This document shows positions 15,369 to 23,807 of a stretch of 64,000 bases of DNA, piece after piece (positions within the stretch are counted from its first letter, which is position 1; the number at the start of each line of letters is the position of its first letter). The notes beneath the pieces were generated by a model. It was not told the DNA's origin. It made no database searches and was given only the letters and a program-made list of their open reading frames with translations. The position numbers and the translations under genes were made by a program. The DNA is from RGIG8124 sp045130665 (lineage in GTDB: Bacteria; Bacillota; Clostridia; Christensenellales; CAG-917), in contig JBGUQC010000003.1 of NCBI GenBank assembly GCA_045130665.1, positions 283,497 through 347,496 on the forward strand, given 5' to 3'.

Positions 15369-16521
15369 TAGTTTAGTAAAAAAACTGACAATTACTATTT
15401 TAGTAGTAGTACTTTTAGTAGCATGTCTTTCAATATTTGCAGCATGTAATGGTGATGTACTTGATGTAGACATCACATTTACAGATTTGCAAGGAAGAGA
15501 AATTACCGTTAATCCAAGCAAGATTAATAAAATTGTTTGCGTAGGTGCAGGCGCTTTAAGACTTTATTCATATGTAGGAACTATGGATAAACTTTGTGCT
15601 GTTGAAGAAATTGAGGGAAGTAGAACAGGATTCGTTTCTGTAAGACCTTATCAAATTGCATATGAAGATTTATTCAAAAACCTAATTAAAGAAGGAAAAA
15701 CAGCAGGTGCAGGTGGTCCAAAAGCCCAAGTTCTTCAAACTGAAATACTTGCCGCTTTAGAGCCAGACCTTATTTTCTCATGCTTAACACTTGAAACAAG
15801 CGCCATAGAAGATGCTGAAAAAGCAATTGGCTGCCCAATTGTTACATTGAAATATGGGCAATCAAAAGCATTCTCTAGTGAAATTAAAGAATCTTTAGCA
15901 ATAATTGGTGCAGTATGTTGTACTGAAGATAGAGTTATTGAAATAGTTGCAGCTATGGAAGGAATGAAAAAAGAATTAAGTGCTTATGGTACAGATAAAA
16001 CAAGTCCTACTGTTTATTTAGCATGCAACTCTAACTGGGGAAAGAAAGGATTCTTATCTACTTCAAAAAGTTATCCTATATTTACAGCATCTGGAATCAA
16101 GAATGTTATGGATGAAACTGGAAAAACTATTGGTCAAGATGGATATACAACATGGGAAAATATTATTAATGCAGACATTGATAAGATATTCATTGATGCA
16201 GGTGGCTTAGATATATTTAAAGGTGAATATGATGAGCCAGAAAGCACATATCCAGGAAATTTAGCTCAAATGACAGCTTGGACAGGTAAAGAGGTTTATT
16301 TAATGATGCCAAATAATGCATATGATGCAAACGTTGAAATGTATTACATTAATGCATACTATGCAGCAAAAATTGCATACGGCGCAGAAATAGATATAGC
16401 CTCAAAGGCAAATGAAATCCTTGACATATTCTATGGCACAGGCAAAGTATCATATGATGATGTTAAGATGTACGGTGGATATCAAAAACTTAACTTACCA
16501 GATACATGGCCAACAAAATAA
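15361..16521 (+). CDS. FecB/BtuF-type substrate-binding lipoprotein
   Basis: A 386-residue helical-backbone binding protein of the iron/siderophore/cobalamin class. It has a signal peptide with lipobox SIFAAC, then the typical first strand (ITFTDLQGREITVNPS, KINKIVCVGAGALRLYSYVG). It delivers the substrate to the adjacent FecCD permease. The metal or metallophore cannot be told from sequence. SD AGGAGAGG lies in the end of the ATPase gene. Its last 16 bases overlap the methyltransferase gene. Confidence 0.9.
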   Translation: MTNSLVKKLTITILVVVLLVACLSIFAACNGDVLDVDITFTDLQGREITVNPSKINKIVCVGAGALRLYSYVGTMDKLCAVEEIEGSRTGFVSVRPYQIAYEDLFKNLIKEGKTAGAGGPKAQVLQTEILAALEPDLIFSCLTLETSAIEDAEKAIGCPIVTLKYGQSKAFSSEIKESLAIIGAVCCTEDRVIEIVAAMEGMKKELSAYGTDKTSPTVYLACNSNWGKKGFLSTSKSYPIFTASGIKNVMDETGKTIGQDGYTTWENIINADIDKIFIDAGGLDIFKGEYDEPESTYPGNLAQMTAWTGKEVYLMMPNNAYDANVEMYYINAYYAAKIAYGAEIDIASKANEILDIFYGTGKVSYDDVKMYGGYQKLNLPDTWPTK

Positions 16522-17090
16522 CTGAGATAAAAAATAGAGAGTTCTTTAACGAACTATCTAAAACATGGGATTCTACCAATACTGCAAGCACATCAGTATT
16601 ATTTGATAATTTACTTATCCATAAGGGGGATAAAGTTCTTGATGTAGCTTGTGGTACTGGGGTTCTCAGTAAGGGTATCTATGAAAGATCTCAATGCCAT
16701 GTTGTAGGCATAGATATTTCGGATGAGATGTTGAAAAAGGCCGAAATTAATAATGAGGGAGTAGATGTTGAATATATCAATGAGAGCTTCTATGACTATT
16801 CTAGCGATGGTTATGATATAATCATAATATATAATGCTTTCCCACATTTTATAGACCTAGATGCTTTTAAGATGGCTGTATACAGAAATCTTAAAAATGA
16901 CGGCAAATTTATAATTTGTCATTCATTATCTAGAGAAGAACTAAATAAACATCATTCACCTTTAACAAAGGATATATCTCGTGATTTAGTTGAGGTTTCG
17001 AAAGAAGCAGAATTCTTCAAGGATCTATTTATAATAGATACTGCTAAAGAAGATGATCATTCCTTCGTGATTCTAGGCCACAAAAAATAA
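16506..17090 (+). CDS. Class I SAM-dependent methyltransferase
   Basis: 194 residues with the SAM-binding motif I VLDVACGTGVLS (44-55), an acidic loop at the end of strand 2 (VVGIDISDEMLKKAE) and motif IV YDIIIIYNAFPHF. It is UbiE/TehB-like in type. It overlaps the binding-protein gene by 16 bp in another frame and has no SD, so translation must be coupled to the transporter. This linkage suggests the enzyme modifies or detoxifies the imported metal complex, or makes a ligand; the substrate is unknown. Confidence 0.85.
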   Translation: MANKITEIKNREFFNELSKTWDSTNTASTSVLFDNLLIHKGDKVLDVACGTGVLSKGIYERSQCHVVGIDISDEMLKKAEINNEGVDVEYINESFYDYSSDGYDIIIIYNAFPHFIDLDAFKMAVYRNLKNDGKFIICHSLSREELNKHHSPLTKDISRDLVEVSKEAEFFKDLFIIDTAKEDDHSFVILGHKK

Positions 17091-17106
17091 TAATTAAAAT
17101 AGTATT

Positions 17107-17155
17107 AGACAGATGATAATAGTTTACTTGTGAACGAATATCGTTTGTCTTTTAT
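17107..17155 (+). terminator. Intrinsic terminator of the metal-import operon
   Basis: AGACAGATGATA pairs over 12 positions with TATCGTTTGTCT (two G-T pairs) around a 20-nt loop and is followed by TTTTATT. Confidence 0.7.
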
Positions 17156-17173
17156 TATACTTTGGAGTATAAT
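17145..17173 (+). promoter_or_regulatory. Promoter of the repeat-containing lipoprotein gene
   Basis: TTGTCT (17145-17150) and TATAAT (17168-17173) are 17 bp apart. The -35 box shares bases with the 3' arm of the preceding terminator. Confidence 0.6.
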
Positions 17174-17209
17174 ATTAAATACTTAGCAAAAACAAAGGAG
17201 GCATAAAAA

Positions 17210-18238
17210 ATGAAGAAAACAATTATTTCCATAATTATTTGTGTTTGCTTAATAGCAGCTATGTGTACAATTTTCGTGGCATGCAATGAAGATAACTTCA
17301 AATTAAATTCAGTAACTTACAATTACAATGGTGGTGCTATCTCTCAAGAGTTTAGACAAGCACACGATTTGCAAGAAAAATCAATTTATATAACAGTAAT
17401 TAATGAAAAGTATTATGAGGGTGCAACAAATAGTTTGTTAAAATATACAGACTTAACACCACCTTCAGAAAACAAGATCTTTGCAGGATGGTATCTTGAT
17501 TTAGATGAGAATTTCAATCGTCCATGGACAAAGATCAATATGGAAAAGTATAGGGAAGAAAACCCAGAGAAGAATTTCCATGTAAATGCAAAGTGGATTG
17601 ATGCTGGCACATTAGATGTTGTTTATAATACAACAACAACTGATGCATGTTTCAAAGATACAAATTGGGTAACAAAGACTGTTAATGTTTCTCATTCAAT
17701 AACGGCAGCTGATTTACTTGCTAGTGCACCAACTGAAACAAGCATGCAATCAAGAGAAGGTTATGAGTTCAAAGGTTGGCAAAGTTCAGAAAATGAAATA
17801 GCAAATAAACTCGCAGAATTAGATGCTAAAAATGGACAACTCTTAATTGATGCAGTTTGGTATAAGATTCCAGATGTTCAATTAGGTTTTTCTTTATGCT
17901 ATATTGATGAGAATCATCAATTAATAAATTATTCATATTTAGATGATTGTTCTGTATATTTCGATTATGAAAACCATAGAGATTATCAATATCAACAGAT
18001 TAGAAGAGATTTACTCACAGAAGAATCTTTAACTAATGCTCTTGAAGAATATAAGGCATGCTTAGCATTAAACGAAGGGTATACAGAAGATGGTATTGTT
18101 GGCTGGAAAATTGCTTACTGTGATGAATATGGAATGTATTCTTTAGAAGATTTTACACTTGCAAAAGTGATAGAATTATCTCCAAGTCAACAATGGGTAT
18201 CATTTGTTGGATTGACAATTATACCTATATTTGCATAA
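17210..18238 (+). CDS. Lipoprotein with Listeria-Bacteroides (InlB B-type) repeats
   Basis: A 342-residue exported lipoprotein (lipobox ending FVAC, Cys 25). Two segments resemble the Flg_new/InlB B-repeat: one with KIFAGWYLD...VNAKW (about 85-125) and one with GYEFKGW...IDAVW (about 183-215). Such repeats form small beta-grasp modules on surface proteins of gut Firmicutes. The C-terminal 120 residues match nothing I know. AAAGGAGG precedes the ATG. It is a single gene; a surface or adhesion role is only inferred. Confidence 0.75.
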   Translation: MKKTIISIIICVCLIAAMCTIFVACNEDNFKLNSVTYNYNGGAISQEFRQAHDLQEKSIYITVINEKYYEGATNSLLKYTDLTPPSENKIFAGWYLDLDENFNRPWTKINMEKYREENPEKNFHVNAKWIDAGTLDVVYNTTTTDACFKDTNWVTKTVNVSHSITAADLLASAPTETSMQSREGYEFKGWQSSENEIANKLAELDAKNGQLLIDAVWYKIPDVQLGFSLCYIDENHQLINYSYLDDCSVYFDYENHRDYQYQQIRRDLLTEESLTNALEEYKACLALNEGYTEDGIVGWKIAYCDEYGMYSLEDFTLAKVIELSPSQQWVSFVGLTIIPIFA

Positions 18239-18244
18239 TCACTC

Positions 18245-18273
18245 TTTAATTAATAATTAGGATTAGGTATAAT
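18245..18273 (+). promoter_or_regulatory. Promoter of the mini-rubredoxin/rubrerythrin pair
   Basis: TATAAT (18268-18273) is clear; the -35 box is weak (TTTAAT, 18245-18250) at 17-bp spacing. Confidence 0.5.
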
Positions 18274-18305
18274 AGGTTATAACAAAACAAAAAGGAGAAA
18301 TAATT

Positions 18306-18413
18306 ATGACATTTATTTGTAATATTTGTGGTGTAGAATTTGATGCAGATAGTATCGAAGACGCAATCTGCCCAGTATGTGGTGCAAGCGGAGACGATGT
18401 ACAACCAGCATAA
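18306..18413 (+). CDS. Mini-rubredoxin, 35 residues
   Basis: A very short protein starting MTFICNICGVEFDAD and ending with CPVCGASGDDVQPA. Cys 5, 8, 22 and 25 form two CxxC knuckles as in rubredoxin, and the CPVCGAS-x-DD segment matches the second rubredoxin knuckle. The loop between knuckles is only 13 residues, far shorter than in the usual 50-55-residue rubredoxin. AAGGAG precedes the ATG and rubrerythrin starts 10 bp after its stop. It is probably an electron donor or iron-site protein for the rubrerythrin. A zinc ribbon is the alternative. Confidence 0.8.
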   Translation: MTFICNICGVEFDADSIEDAICPVCGASGDDVQPA

Positions 18414-18423
18414 GGAGTAAATT

Positions 18424-18963
18424 ATGGCTAATAAATACGCAGGAACACAAACAGAGAAAAATCTTTTAACAGCATTTGCAGGCGAATCACAAGCAAGAAA
18501 TAAGTATACTTATTTCGCATCTGCTGCAAAGAAAGAAGGATATGAGCAAATTTCAGCACTATTCCTTAAGACCGCAGAGAATGAAAAAGAACATGCAAAA
18601 CTCTGGTTCAAGGAATTAGGTGGCATTGGTGATACAGTAGCTAACTTAAACGCAGCTGCAGATGGAGAAAACTTCGAATGGACAGATATGTATGCAGAAT
18701 TTGCAAAGACTGCAGATGAAGAAGGTTTCCCAGAACTTGCTGAAAAGTTTAGAGGTGTTGCAGCAATTGAAAAGAACCACGAAGAAAGATATCGTGCTCT
18801 TTTAAGCAACATTGAAGCAAAAGCTGTATTTGCAAAGAGTGAAGTTAAAGTTTGGGAATGCAGAAACTGTGGACATATCGTAGTTGGAACAAAAGCTCCA
18901 GATGTATGCCCAGTATGTAATCATCCACAAGCATTCTTCGAAATCGAAGCAAAAAATTATTAA
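18424..18963 (+). CDS. rbr: Rubrerythrin
   Basis: A 179-residue cytoplasmic peroxide-scavenging protein of anaerobes. The N-terminal four-helix bundle carries the diiron ligands in motifs ESQARNKY, ENEKEHAK and AIEKNHEERY. The C-terminal rubredoxin domain has two CxxC knuckles (WECRNCGH and CPVCNHP). Length and order are those of classical rubrerythrin. It uses the SD TAAGGAG that overlaps the mini-rubredoxin stop codon and ends at a strong terminator. Oxidative-stress induction is likely. Confidence 0.96.
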   Translation: MANKYAGTQTEKNLLTAFAGESQARNKYTYFASAAKKEGYEQISALFLKTAENEKEHAKLWFKELGGIGDTVANLNAAADGENFEWTDMYAEFAKTADEEGFPELAEKFRGVAAIEKNHEERYRALLSNIEAKAVFAKSEVKVWECRNCGHIVVGTKAPDVCPVCNHPQAFFEIEAKNY

Positions 18964-18980
18964 TAATTAAACTTAGAAAG

Positions 18981-19008
18981 GAACCTCTCAAAAAGAGGTT
19001 CTTTTTTT
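18981..19008 (+). terminator. Intrinsic terminator after rubrerythrin
   Basis: GAACCTCT and AGAGGTTC form a perfect 8-bp stem around CAAAA with a run of T residues. Confidence 0.92.
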
Positions 19009-19032
19009 ATGTTTTTGTGATATTATATTCTC

Positions 19033-19842
19033 ATGATGGTAAAGGTATATGGAAAGTTAAACCTAGTTTTAAATATACTAGGAAAAGACAAAGATATGCA
19101 TACATTGGATATGCTAAATACTAGCATTTCTCTATATGATGAAATAGATGTTTCATTTAGAGAAGATGATGTAGTATCTTTTGATATTGTTCCATATGAT
19201 GATACCTTTAATAAAGATAAATATATTAACATTGTTAATATAGCCTTAAATAAATTCTTCCAAAAATATGGGAAAATTGGTTTAGATATTGCTATCAAAA
19301 AGAATATTCCTTTAGGTGCAGGTCTTGGTGGTGGTAGTGCTCCAATAGTTGGTATTTTAAAGGCATTGTATGCTCATATAAATAAAGATCCAGCAACGGA
19401 TGAATTACTTATCTATGGAAGTGATGTTCCTTATATGTGGAATGGTGGCAATAAGAGAGTGTCTAACTTCGGAGAAGTTATTTCTGATGTAGATATTCCA
19501 AATATGACTTTTGTTATAACTAAACCTAATAGTGGTATAGATACGAAAGAAAGCTATGATTTATATGATAAATTTGCCCCATCTAAACAAGTTTCTATAG
19601 ATGAAATGATTGAGGATGAATTTATTGTTTTCCATAATGATTTAGAAAAGGCATCTTGCAAATTAAATAATGATATTTTAGTCCTTAAAAAAATGATAGC
19701 TGCAAGTGGTGAAATCTGTTCAATGACAGGCAGTGGAAGTGCAGTATTTGCAGTATTCAATGATGAAAAAGAAGTGGATAGAATATTGAAATTATTACAT
19801 AATTATAATTATTGGGCAGTTTGCTGCAGCAATAAAATTTAG
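19033..19842 (+). CDS. ispE: 4-diphosphocytidyl-2-C-methyl-D-erythritol kinase
   Basis: A 269-residue GHMP kinase of the non-mevalonate isoprenoid pathway. It has the N-terminal KVYGKLNLVLNILGK strand, the ATP loop PLGAGLGGGSA (93-103), GSDVPYMWNGG and the C-terminal MTGSGSAVFAVF. The sequence is somewhat short and divergent (for example KDKDMHTLDM where most have REDGYHELDM). No SD is present. A -10-like TATTAT ends 6 nt before the first of two adjacent ATGs (19033, 19036), so the transcript may be leaderless. Confidence 0.85.
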   Translation: MMVKVYGKLNLVLNILGKDKDMHTLDMLNTSISLYDEIDVSFREDDVVSFDIVPYDDTFNKDKYINIVNIALNKFFQKYGKIGLDIAIKKNIPLGAGLGGGSAPIVGILKALYAHINKDPATDELLIYGSDVPYMWNGGNKRVSNFGEVISDVDIPNMTFVITKPNSGIDTKESYDLYDKFAPSKQVSIDEMIEDEFIVFHNDLEKASCKLNNDILVLKKMIAASGEICSMTGSGSAVFAVFNDEKEVDRILKLLHNYNYWAVCCSNKI

Positions 19843-19950
19843 GCTCCAAAAAATATTTTTTACTTTAATCTTTTTTTAATAATCGCCCTATACAATGAAG
19901 AAAAAGAGCGTGAGTTTTTGATGTGGTTTTTCACAAACAAGGAGCTAAAA

Positions 19951-21666
19951 ATGAATAAGAAAATATTACTAGTTTTAGTGGCAGTTATTTTAGTTGTAGC
20001 CATGTGTACATTATTTGCATGTACAGACATGAATTTAGGAACAACAAATAATGCCAAAGATGTAACAACAGATACAGAAATAGATACAACTCCATCTGGA
20101 AATACTGGATCTACAGAATCAGCAGTTACGGATGATTCTATTACTGCAGAAGAAACAACTGAGGAATTTCAAATAACCACATCAGATGGCACATATTCTT
20201 TAGATGGTTCAATATATACAATAACATCTGCAGGCACATATACATTAAGTGGTTATCTTAATGGTGAAATATTGGTTGATGCAGGCGATGACGATGAAAT
20301 CGTAATTGAACTAAGTGGCGTAACAATTGAGTATAATTTAGATGCTCCAATTAAGATTGTTAATGCAAGCAAAGTTGAAATTTCTTCAAAGAAAAATACA
20401 GATAATGTTATTAAGGATACAAGAAGTGCAAAAACAGTAGATACAGATACTTTGGGTGAAGGCGCAATATATGCAAAAACAGATCTTCAATTAAAAGGAA
20501 ACGGAACACTAGTTATTATTGCAAATTATAACAATGGTATCCACACAACCAAAGACTTAAAGATTAAAAATCTTTCTTTGAAAGTAACAGCTGTAAATAA
20601 TGCTATTAAAGGCAACGATTCAGTAACTATAAATAGTGGAAATATTGTAGTAATTTCAACAGCTGGAGATGGTATCAAAACAGAAAATACAGATGCAAAT
20701 AAAAAGGGCGTTGTTAGAGGTGATATCACTATTAATGGAACAGCTTCTGTAACTATCTATGCAGCAGGAGATGGAATTCAAGCAGCGCACAACTTTACAA
20801 TGTCTGAAGATAGTGATGGAAACTCTCCATATGTAACAATTTATACAGGATCATATAGCGGATACACGTCAAAAAATGCAACTACAGATTCATATAAAGG
20901 TGTAAAGGTTGAAAACATCCTAACAATCTCTGGCGGAACAATAGATATCAAGAGTTTTGATGATGGTCTTCATGCAAACTATGGTACAACCTTTGAAGCA
21001 GGCGGCACAGGTGTAGGAACAATAAACATTACTGGTGGTGTCATTAATATGACAGTTTATTCCACAACAGTGTCTACTCCATCTGGAAGAGGTGGTCCAC
21101 GTGGTTGGGATAATCAACAAACAGTAACTGGTGCAGATGGCATTCATGCAGACTATATCTTAAGTATTTCAGGTGGAACAATTACCATAGATAGTTCATA
21201 TGAAGGGTTGGAAGCAAATATTATAAATATTTCAGGGGGCACATCAATAGTTGCTGCAAATGATGATGGAGTCAATGCAAAAGCAGGAATAGCAACACCA
21301 CAAATCAATATTACTGGTGGATACTTAGACGTAACAGTATCTAGCAACGGAGATACAGATGGAATAGATTCTAATGGAACATATACTCAAAGTGGCGGTA
21401 TCGTTATCACAAGAGGTCCAAATAGTACAATGGCTGCAGCATTAGATACAGAAGGCACAGCATCTATAACTGGTGGAACATTAATCATCTTGGGATCTTT
21501 GGGTGAAAGAGGTATTACAAAAGGAAGTGAAGTATCCACATATAGTTTATCTCTCAATTCATCTGGAAGCCATTCAGTTACAATAGATGGAACTGCATAT
21601 ACATTTACAAATAAATATGCTTATTCGAGAACTTTGGTCTATTCATCAGTGTTGTTGACAGCTTAA
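19951..21666 (+). CDS. Cthe_2159-type carbohydrate-binding beta-helix lipoprotein
   Basis: A 571-residue exported protein with lipobox LFAC near residue 23 and a Thr/Asp/Ser-rich linker. The rest is made of short parallel beta-helix rungs (repeats like ISGGTI-I, GDGI-, DDGLHAN, GADGIHAD). This matches the family named after Clostridium thermocellum Cthe_2159, which binds polygalacturonate/cellulose-type polysaccharide. It probably holds acidic plant polysaccharide at the cell surface. The open frame begins at a TTG (19918), but the ATG at 19951 follows AAGGAG directly and starts a proper signal peptide. Confidence 0.82.
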   Translation: MNKKILLVLVAVILVVAMCTLFACTDMNLGTTNNAKDVTTDTEIDTTPSGNTGSTESAVTDDSITAEETTEEFQITTSDGTYSLDGSIYTITSAGTYTLSGYLNGEILVDAGDDDEIVIELSGVTIEYNLDAPIKIVNASKVEISSKKNTDNVIKDTRSAKTVDTDTLGEGAIYAKTDLQLKGNGTLVIIANYNNGIHTTKDLKIKNLSLKVTAVNNAIKGNDSVTINSGNIVVISTAGDGIKTENTDANKKGVVRGDITINGTASVTIYAAGDGIQAAHNFTMSEDSDGNSPYVTIYTGSYSGYTSKNATTDSYKGVKVENILTISGGTIDIKSFDDGLHANYGTTFEAGGTGVGTINITGGVINMTVYSTTVSTPSGRGGPRGWDNQQTVTGADGIHADYILSISGGTITIDSSYEGLEANIINISGGTSIVAANDDGVNAKAGIATPQINITGGYLDVTVSSNGDTDGIDSNGTYTQSGGIVITRGPNSTMAAALDTEGTASITGGTLIILGSLGERGITKGSEVSTYSLSLNSSGSHSVTIDGTAYTFTNKYAYSRTLVYSSVLLTA

Positions 21667-21676
21667 ATAACTAAAA

Positions 21677-21717
21677 AACTGGGATGCATGAAAAATATTT
21701 AAATATGCATCCCGGTT
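21677..21717 (+). other. Strong hairpin without T run after the beta-helix gene
   Basis: A 13-bp stem (AACTGGGATGCAT with ATGCATCCCGGTT, one G-T pair) encloses a 15-nt A/T loop. No T tract follows, so it may protect the 3' end of the message rather than terminate. Confidence 0.6.
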
Positions 21718-21854
21718 TGAAACAATATATTTAGAACAACGATTTTTTTATTTTTATTTTTAGTTTTTGTGAAAAATTATGTAAAAAACACACAAAAATA
21801 TTAATTTTAGCCTTGATTAAATTGCGGTTTTTGCAAGTTTTAAAAAATTACATA

Positions 21855-21883
21855 TTGTGTATTATTTATATCAATGATATAAT
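21855..21883 (+). promoter_or_regulatory. Promoter of the glycogen operon with inverted repeat
   Basis: TTGTGT (21855-21860) and TATAAT (21878-21883) are 17 bp apart. TATATCA-A-TGATATA (21867-21881) is a perfect 7-bp inverted repeat lying over the spacer and -10, a possible operator. Confidence 0.6.
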
Positions 21884-21917
21884 AATAAAACGATAATATT
21901 TTTAGAGAGGCAAAAGA

Positions 21918-23807
21918 ATGTCCAATTTAGACAGTTACGCGACTTATCTATTTCATGAAGGAACCAATTATCAAGCATATAAATTATTAGCACCATCTAA
22001 GGCTTTTGAAAATGGCGTTGAGGGATGGTCTTTTAAGGTTTGGGCTCCTAATGCAAAAAGAGTTTCAGTAGTTGGCGATTTTAACCAATGGCAAATAGGT
22101 GCAAATCCAATGAATTCAAGCAATGAAGGTATTTGGACTTGCTTTATTCCAGGATTAAAACAATACGACACCTATAAATATGCTGTTGAAGGTGCAGATG
22201 GGAAAACAGTTCTAAAGTGCGATCCATATGGTTATCACTTTGAAACAGCACCAGCTAATGCTTCAAAACTCTACGATATTTCTGGTTACAGATGGAAAGA
22301 TAAAAAATGGATGCAAGATCGTCAAAATTATGTTCCATATGGTGAACCAATGAATATCTACGAGTTACACTTCGGTAGTTGGAGAAGATACAAAGATGGT
22401 AACTTCCTCAATTATGAAGCAATGGCAGATGAATTAATTCCATATGTAAAGAAAATGGGATATACACACATTGAATTATTACCTATGACAGAATTCCCAT
22501 TTGAAGGAAGTTGGGGATACCAAGTAACAGGTTTATTTGCTCCAACATCAAGATATGGAACACCAAAGGGATTCATGGAATTCATCGATAGATGCCATAG
22601 AGCAGGAATAGGTATTATTTTAGACTGGGTTCTTGCACACTTCCCAAAAGACGAACATGGTTTGGCAAGATTTGATGGTACACCATTATATGAGTATGCA
22701 GATCCAAGAAAGGGCGAGCATAAAGAGTGGGGTACATTAATTTATGACTTCGGTAAGAACGAGGTTAGAAGTTACTTAATTTCTGCAGCAATGTTCTGGT
22801 TTGAAGAATACCATATTGATGGTATTCGTTGTGATGCAGTTGCATCTATGCTTTATCTTGACTACAACAGAAAGAGCGGTGAGTGGATTCCAAACCAATA
22901 TGGTGGAAACTATAACTTAGAAGCACAAGATTTCTTAAAGCAAATGAATACGGCAATTCTTACAAGATATCAAGGTGCTCTAACAATTGCAGAAGAAAGC
23001 ACAGCTTTCCCACTCATTACAAAACCAGCATATGCAGGTGGATTAGGATTTAACTTCAAGTGGAATATGGGTTGGATGAATGATGCACTTCATTATTTAT
23101 CATTAGATCCTTTCTTTAGAAAAGATAACCACAACGATTTAACATTCTCAATTACTTACGCTTATTCAGAAAACTATATCTTACCAATATCTCATGACGA
23201 AGTTGTTCACGGCAAGTGTTCAATGATTAATAAAGTTCCTGGAGAATACAATGACAAGTTCGAAGGTCTTAAGGCTTTCTTTGGTTATATGTTCGCGCAC
23301 CCAGGAAAGAAATTAACATTCATGGGACAAGAATTTGCACAATTCATTGAATGGAATGAAAAGCAAGCACTAGATTGGTTCTTATTAGACTATCCAAGAC
23401 ATAAGGCTTTCCAAAAGTTCATGAAGGATCTTAACCATTATTACTTAGAGAATAAGGCATTATGGCAATTAGATTGTTCAATGGAAGGATTCAAATGGAT
23501 TGTTGTAGATGACAATTCACAAAATATCGTTTCCTTCTTAAGAAGAGCTGCAGATGGTGAATATGTTATTTGTGTAATTAACTTCTCACCAGTTGAGAGA
23601 CTTAAATATGTTATGGGCGTTCCAGAGAACGTTACATATAAGACAGAATTAATTTCTTCTTTAAAGAAATATGGTGGAGACGAAGAAAGACGTCCATCAT
23701 TTAGAGCAACAGCAAAACCAGCACATGGACAACCATGTTCTATAAAAATTAACATACCGAAAAATACAGTTATGTTCTTGAAACCAGAATATAAGGAGGA
23801 AAAATAA
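21918..23807 (+). CDS. glgB: 1,4-alpha-glucan branching enzyme
   Basis: A 629-residue GH13 enzyme that introduces alpha-1,6 branches into glycogen. An N-terminal CBM48 domain (FKVWAPNAKRVSVVGDFNQW) is followed by the (beta/alpha)8 barrel: nucleophile Asp near 306 (DGIRCDAVASMLY), acid Glu near 359 (IAEEST), and PISHDEVVHGK with the transition-state Asp. It is first in the operon glgB-glgC-glgD-glgA-glgP-GH13. SD AGAGAGG. The stop codon overlaps the glgC ATG (TAATG). Confidence 0.97.
   Translation: MSNLDSYATYLFHEGTNYQAYKLLAPSKAFENGVEGWSFKVWAPNAKRVSVVGDFNQWQIGANPMNSSNEGIWTCFIPGLKQYDTYKYAVEGADGKTVLKCDPYGYHFETAPANASKLYDISGYRWKDKKWMQDRQNYVPYGEPMNIYELHFGSWRRYKDGNFLNYEAMADELIPYVKKMGYTHIELLPMTEFPFEGSWGYQVTGLFAPTSRYGTPKGFMEFIDRCHRAGIGIILDWVLAHFPKDEHGLARFDGTPLYEYADPRKGEHKEWGTLIYDFGKNEVRSYLISAAMFWFEEYHIDGIRCDAVASMLYLDYNRKSGEWIPNQYGGNYNLEAQDFLKQMNTAILTRYQGALTIAEESTAFPLITKPAYAGGLGFNFKWNMGWMNDALHYLSLDPFFRKDNHNDLTFSITYAYSENYILPISHDEVVHGKCSMINKVPGEYNDKFEGLKAFFGYMFAHPGKKLTFMGQEFAQFIEWNEKQALDWFLLDYPRHKAFQKFMKDLNHYYLENKALWQLDCSMEGFKWIVVDDNSQNIVSFLRRAADGEYVICVINFSPVERLKYVMGVPENVTYKTELISSLKKYGGDEERRPSFRATAKPAHGQPCSIKINIPKNTVMFLKPEYKEEK

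Noticed and set aside
21667..21917. Possible small gene in the gap before glgB
   Set aside because: Only the hairpin, the promoter and A/T-rich filler were seen; no ORF with a start and SD.
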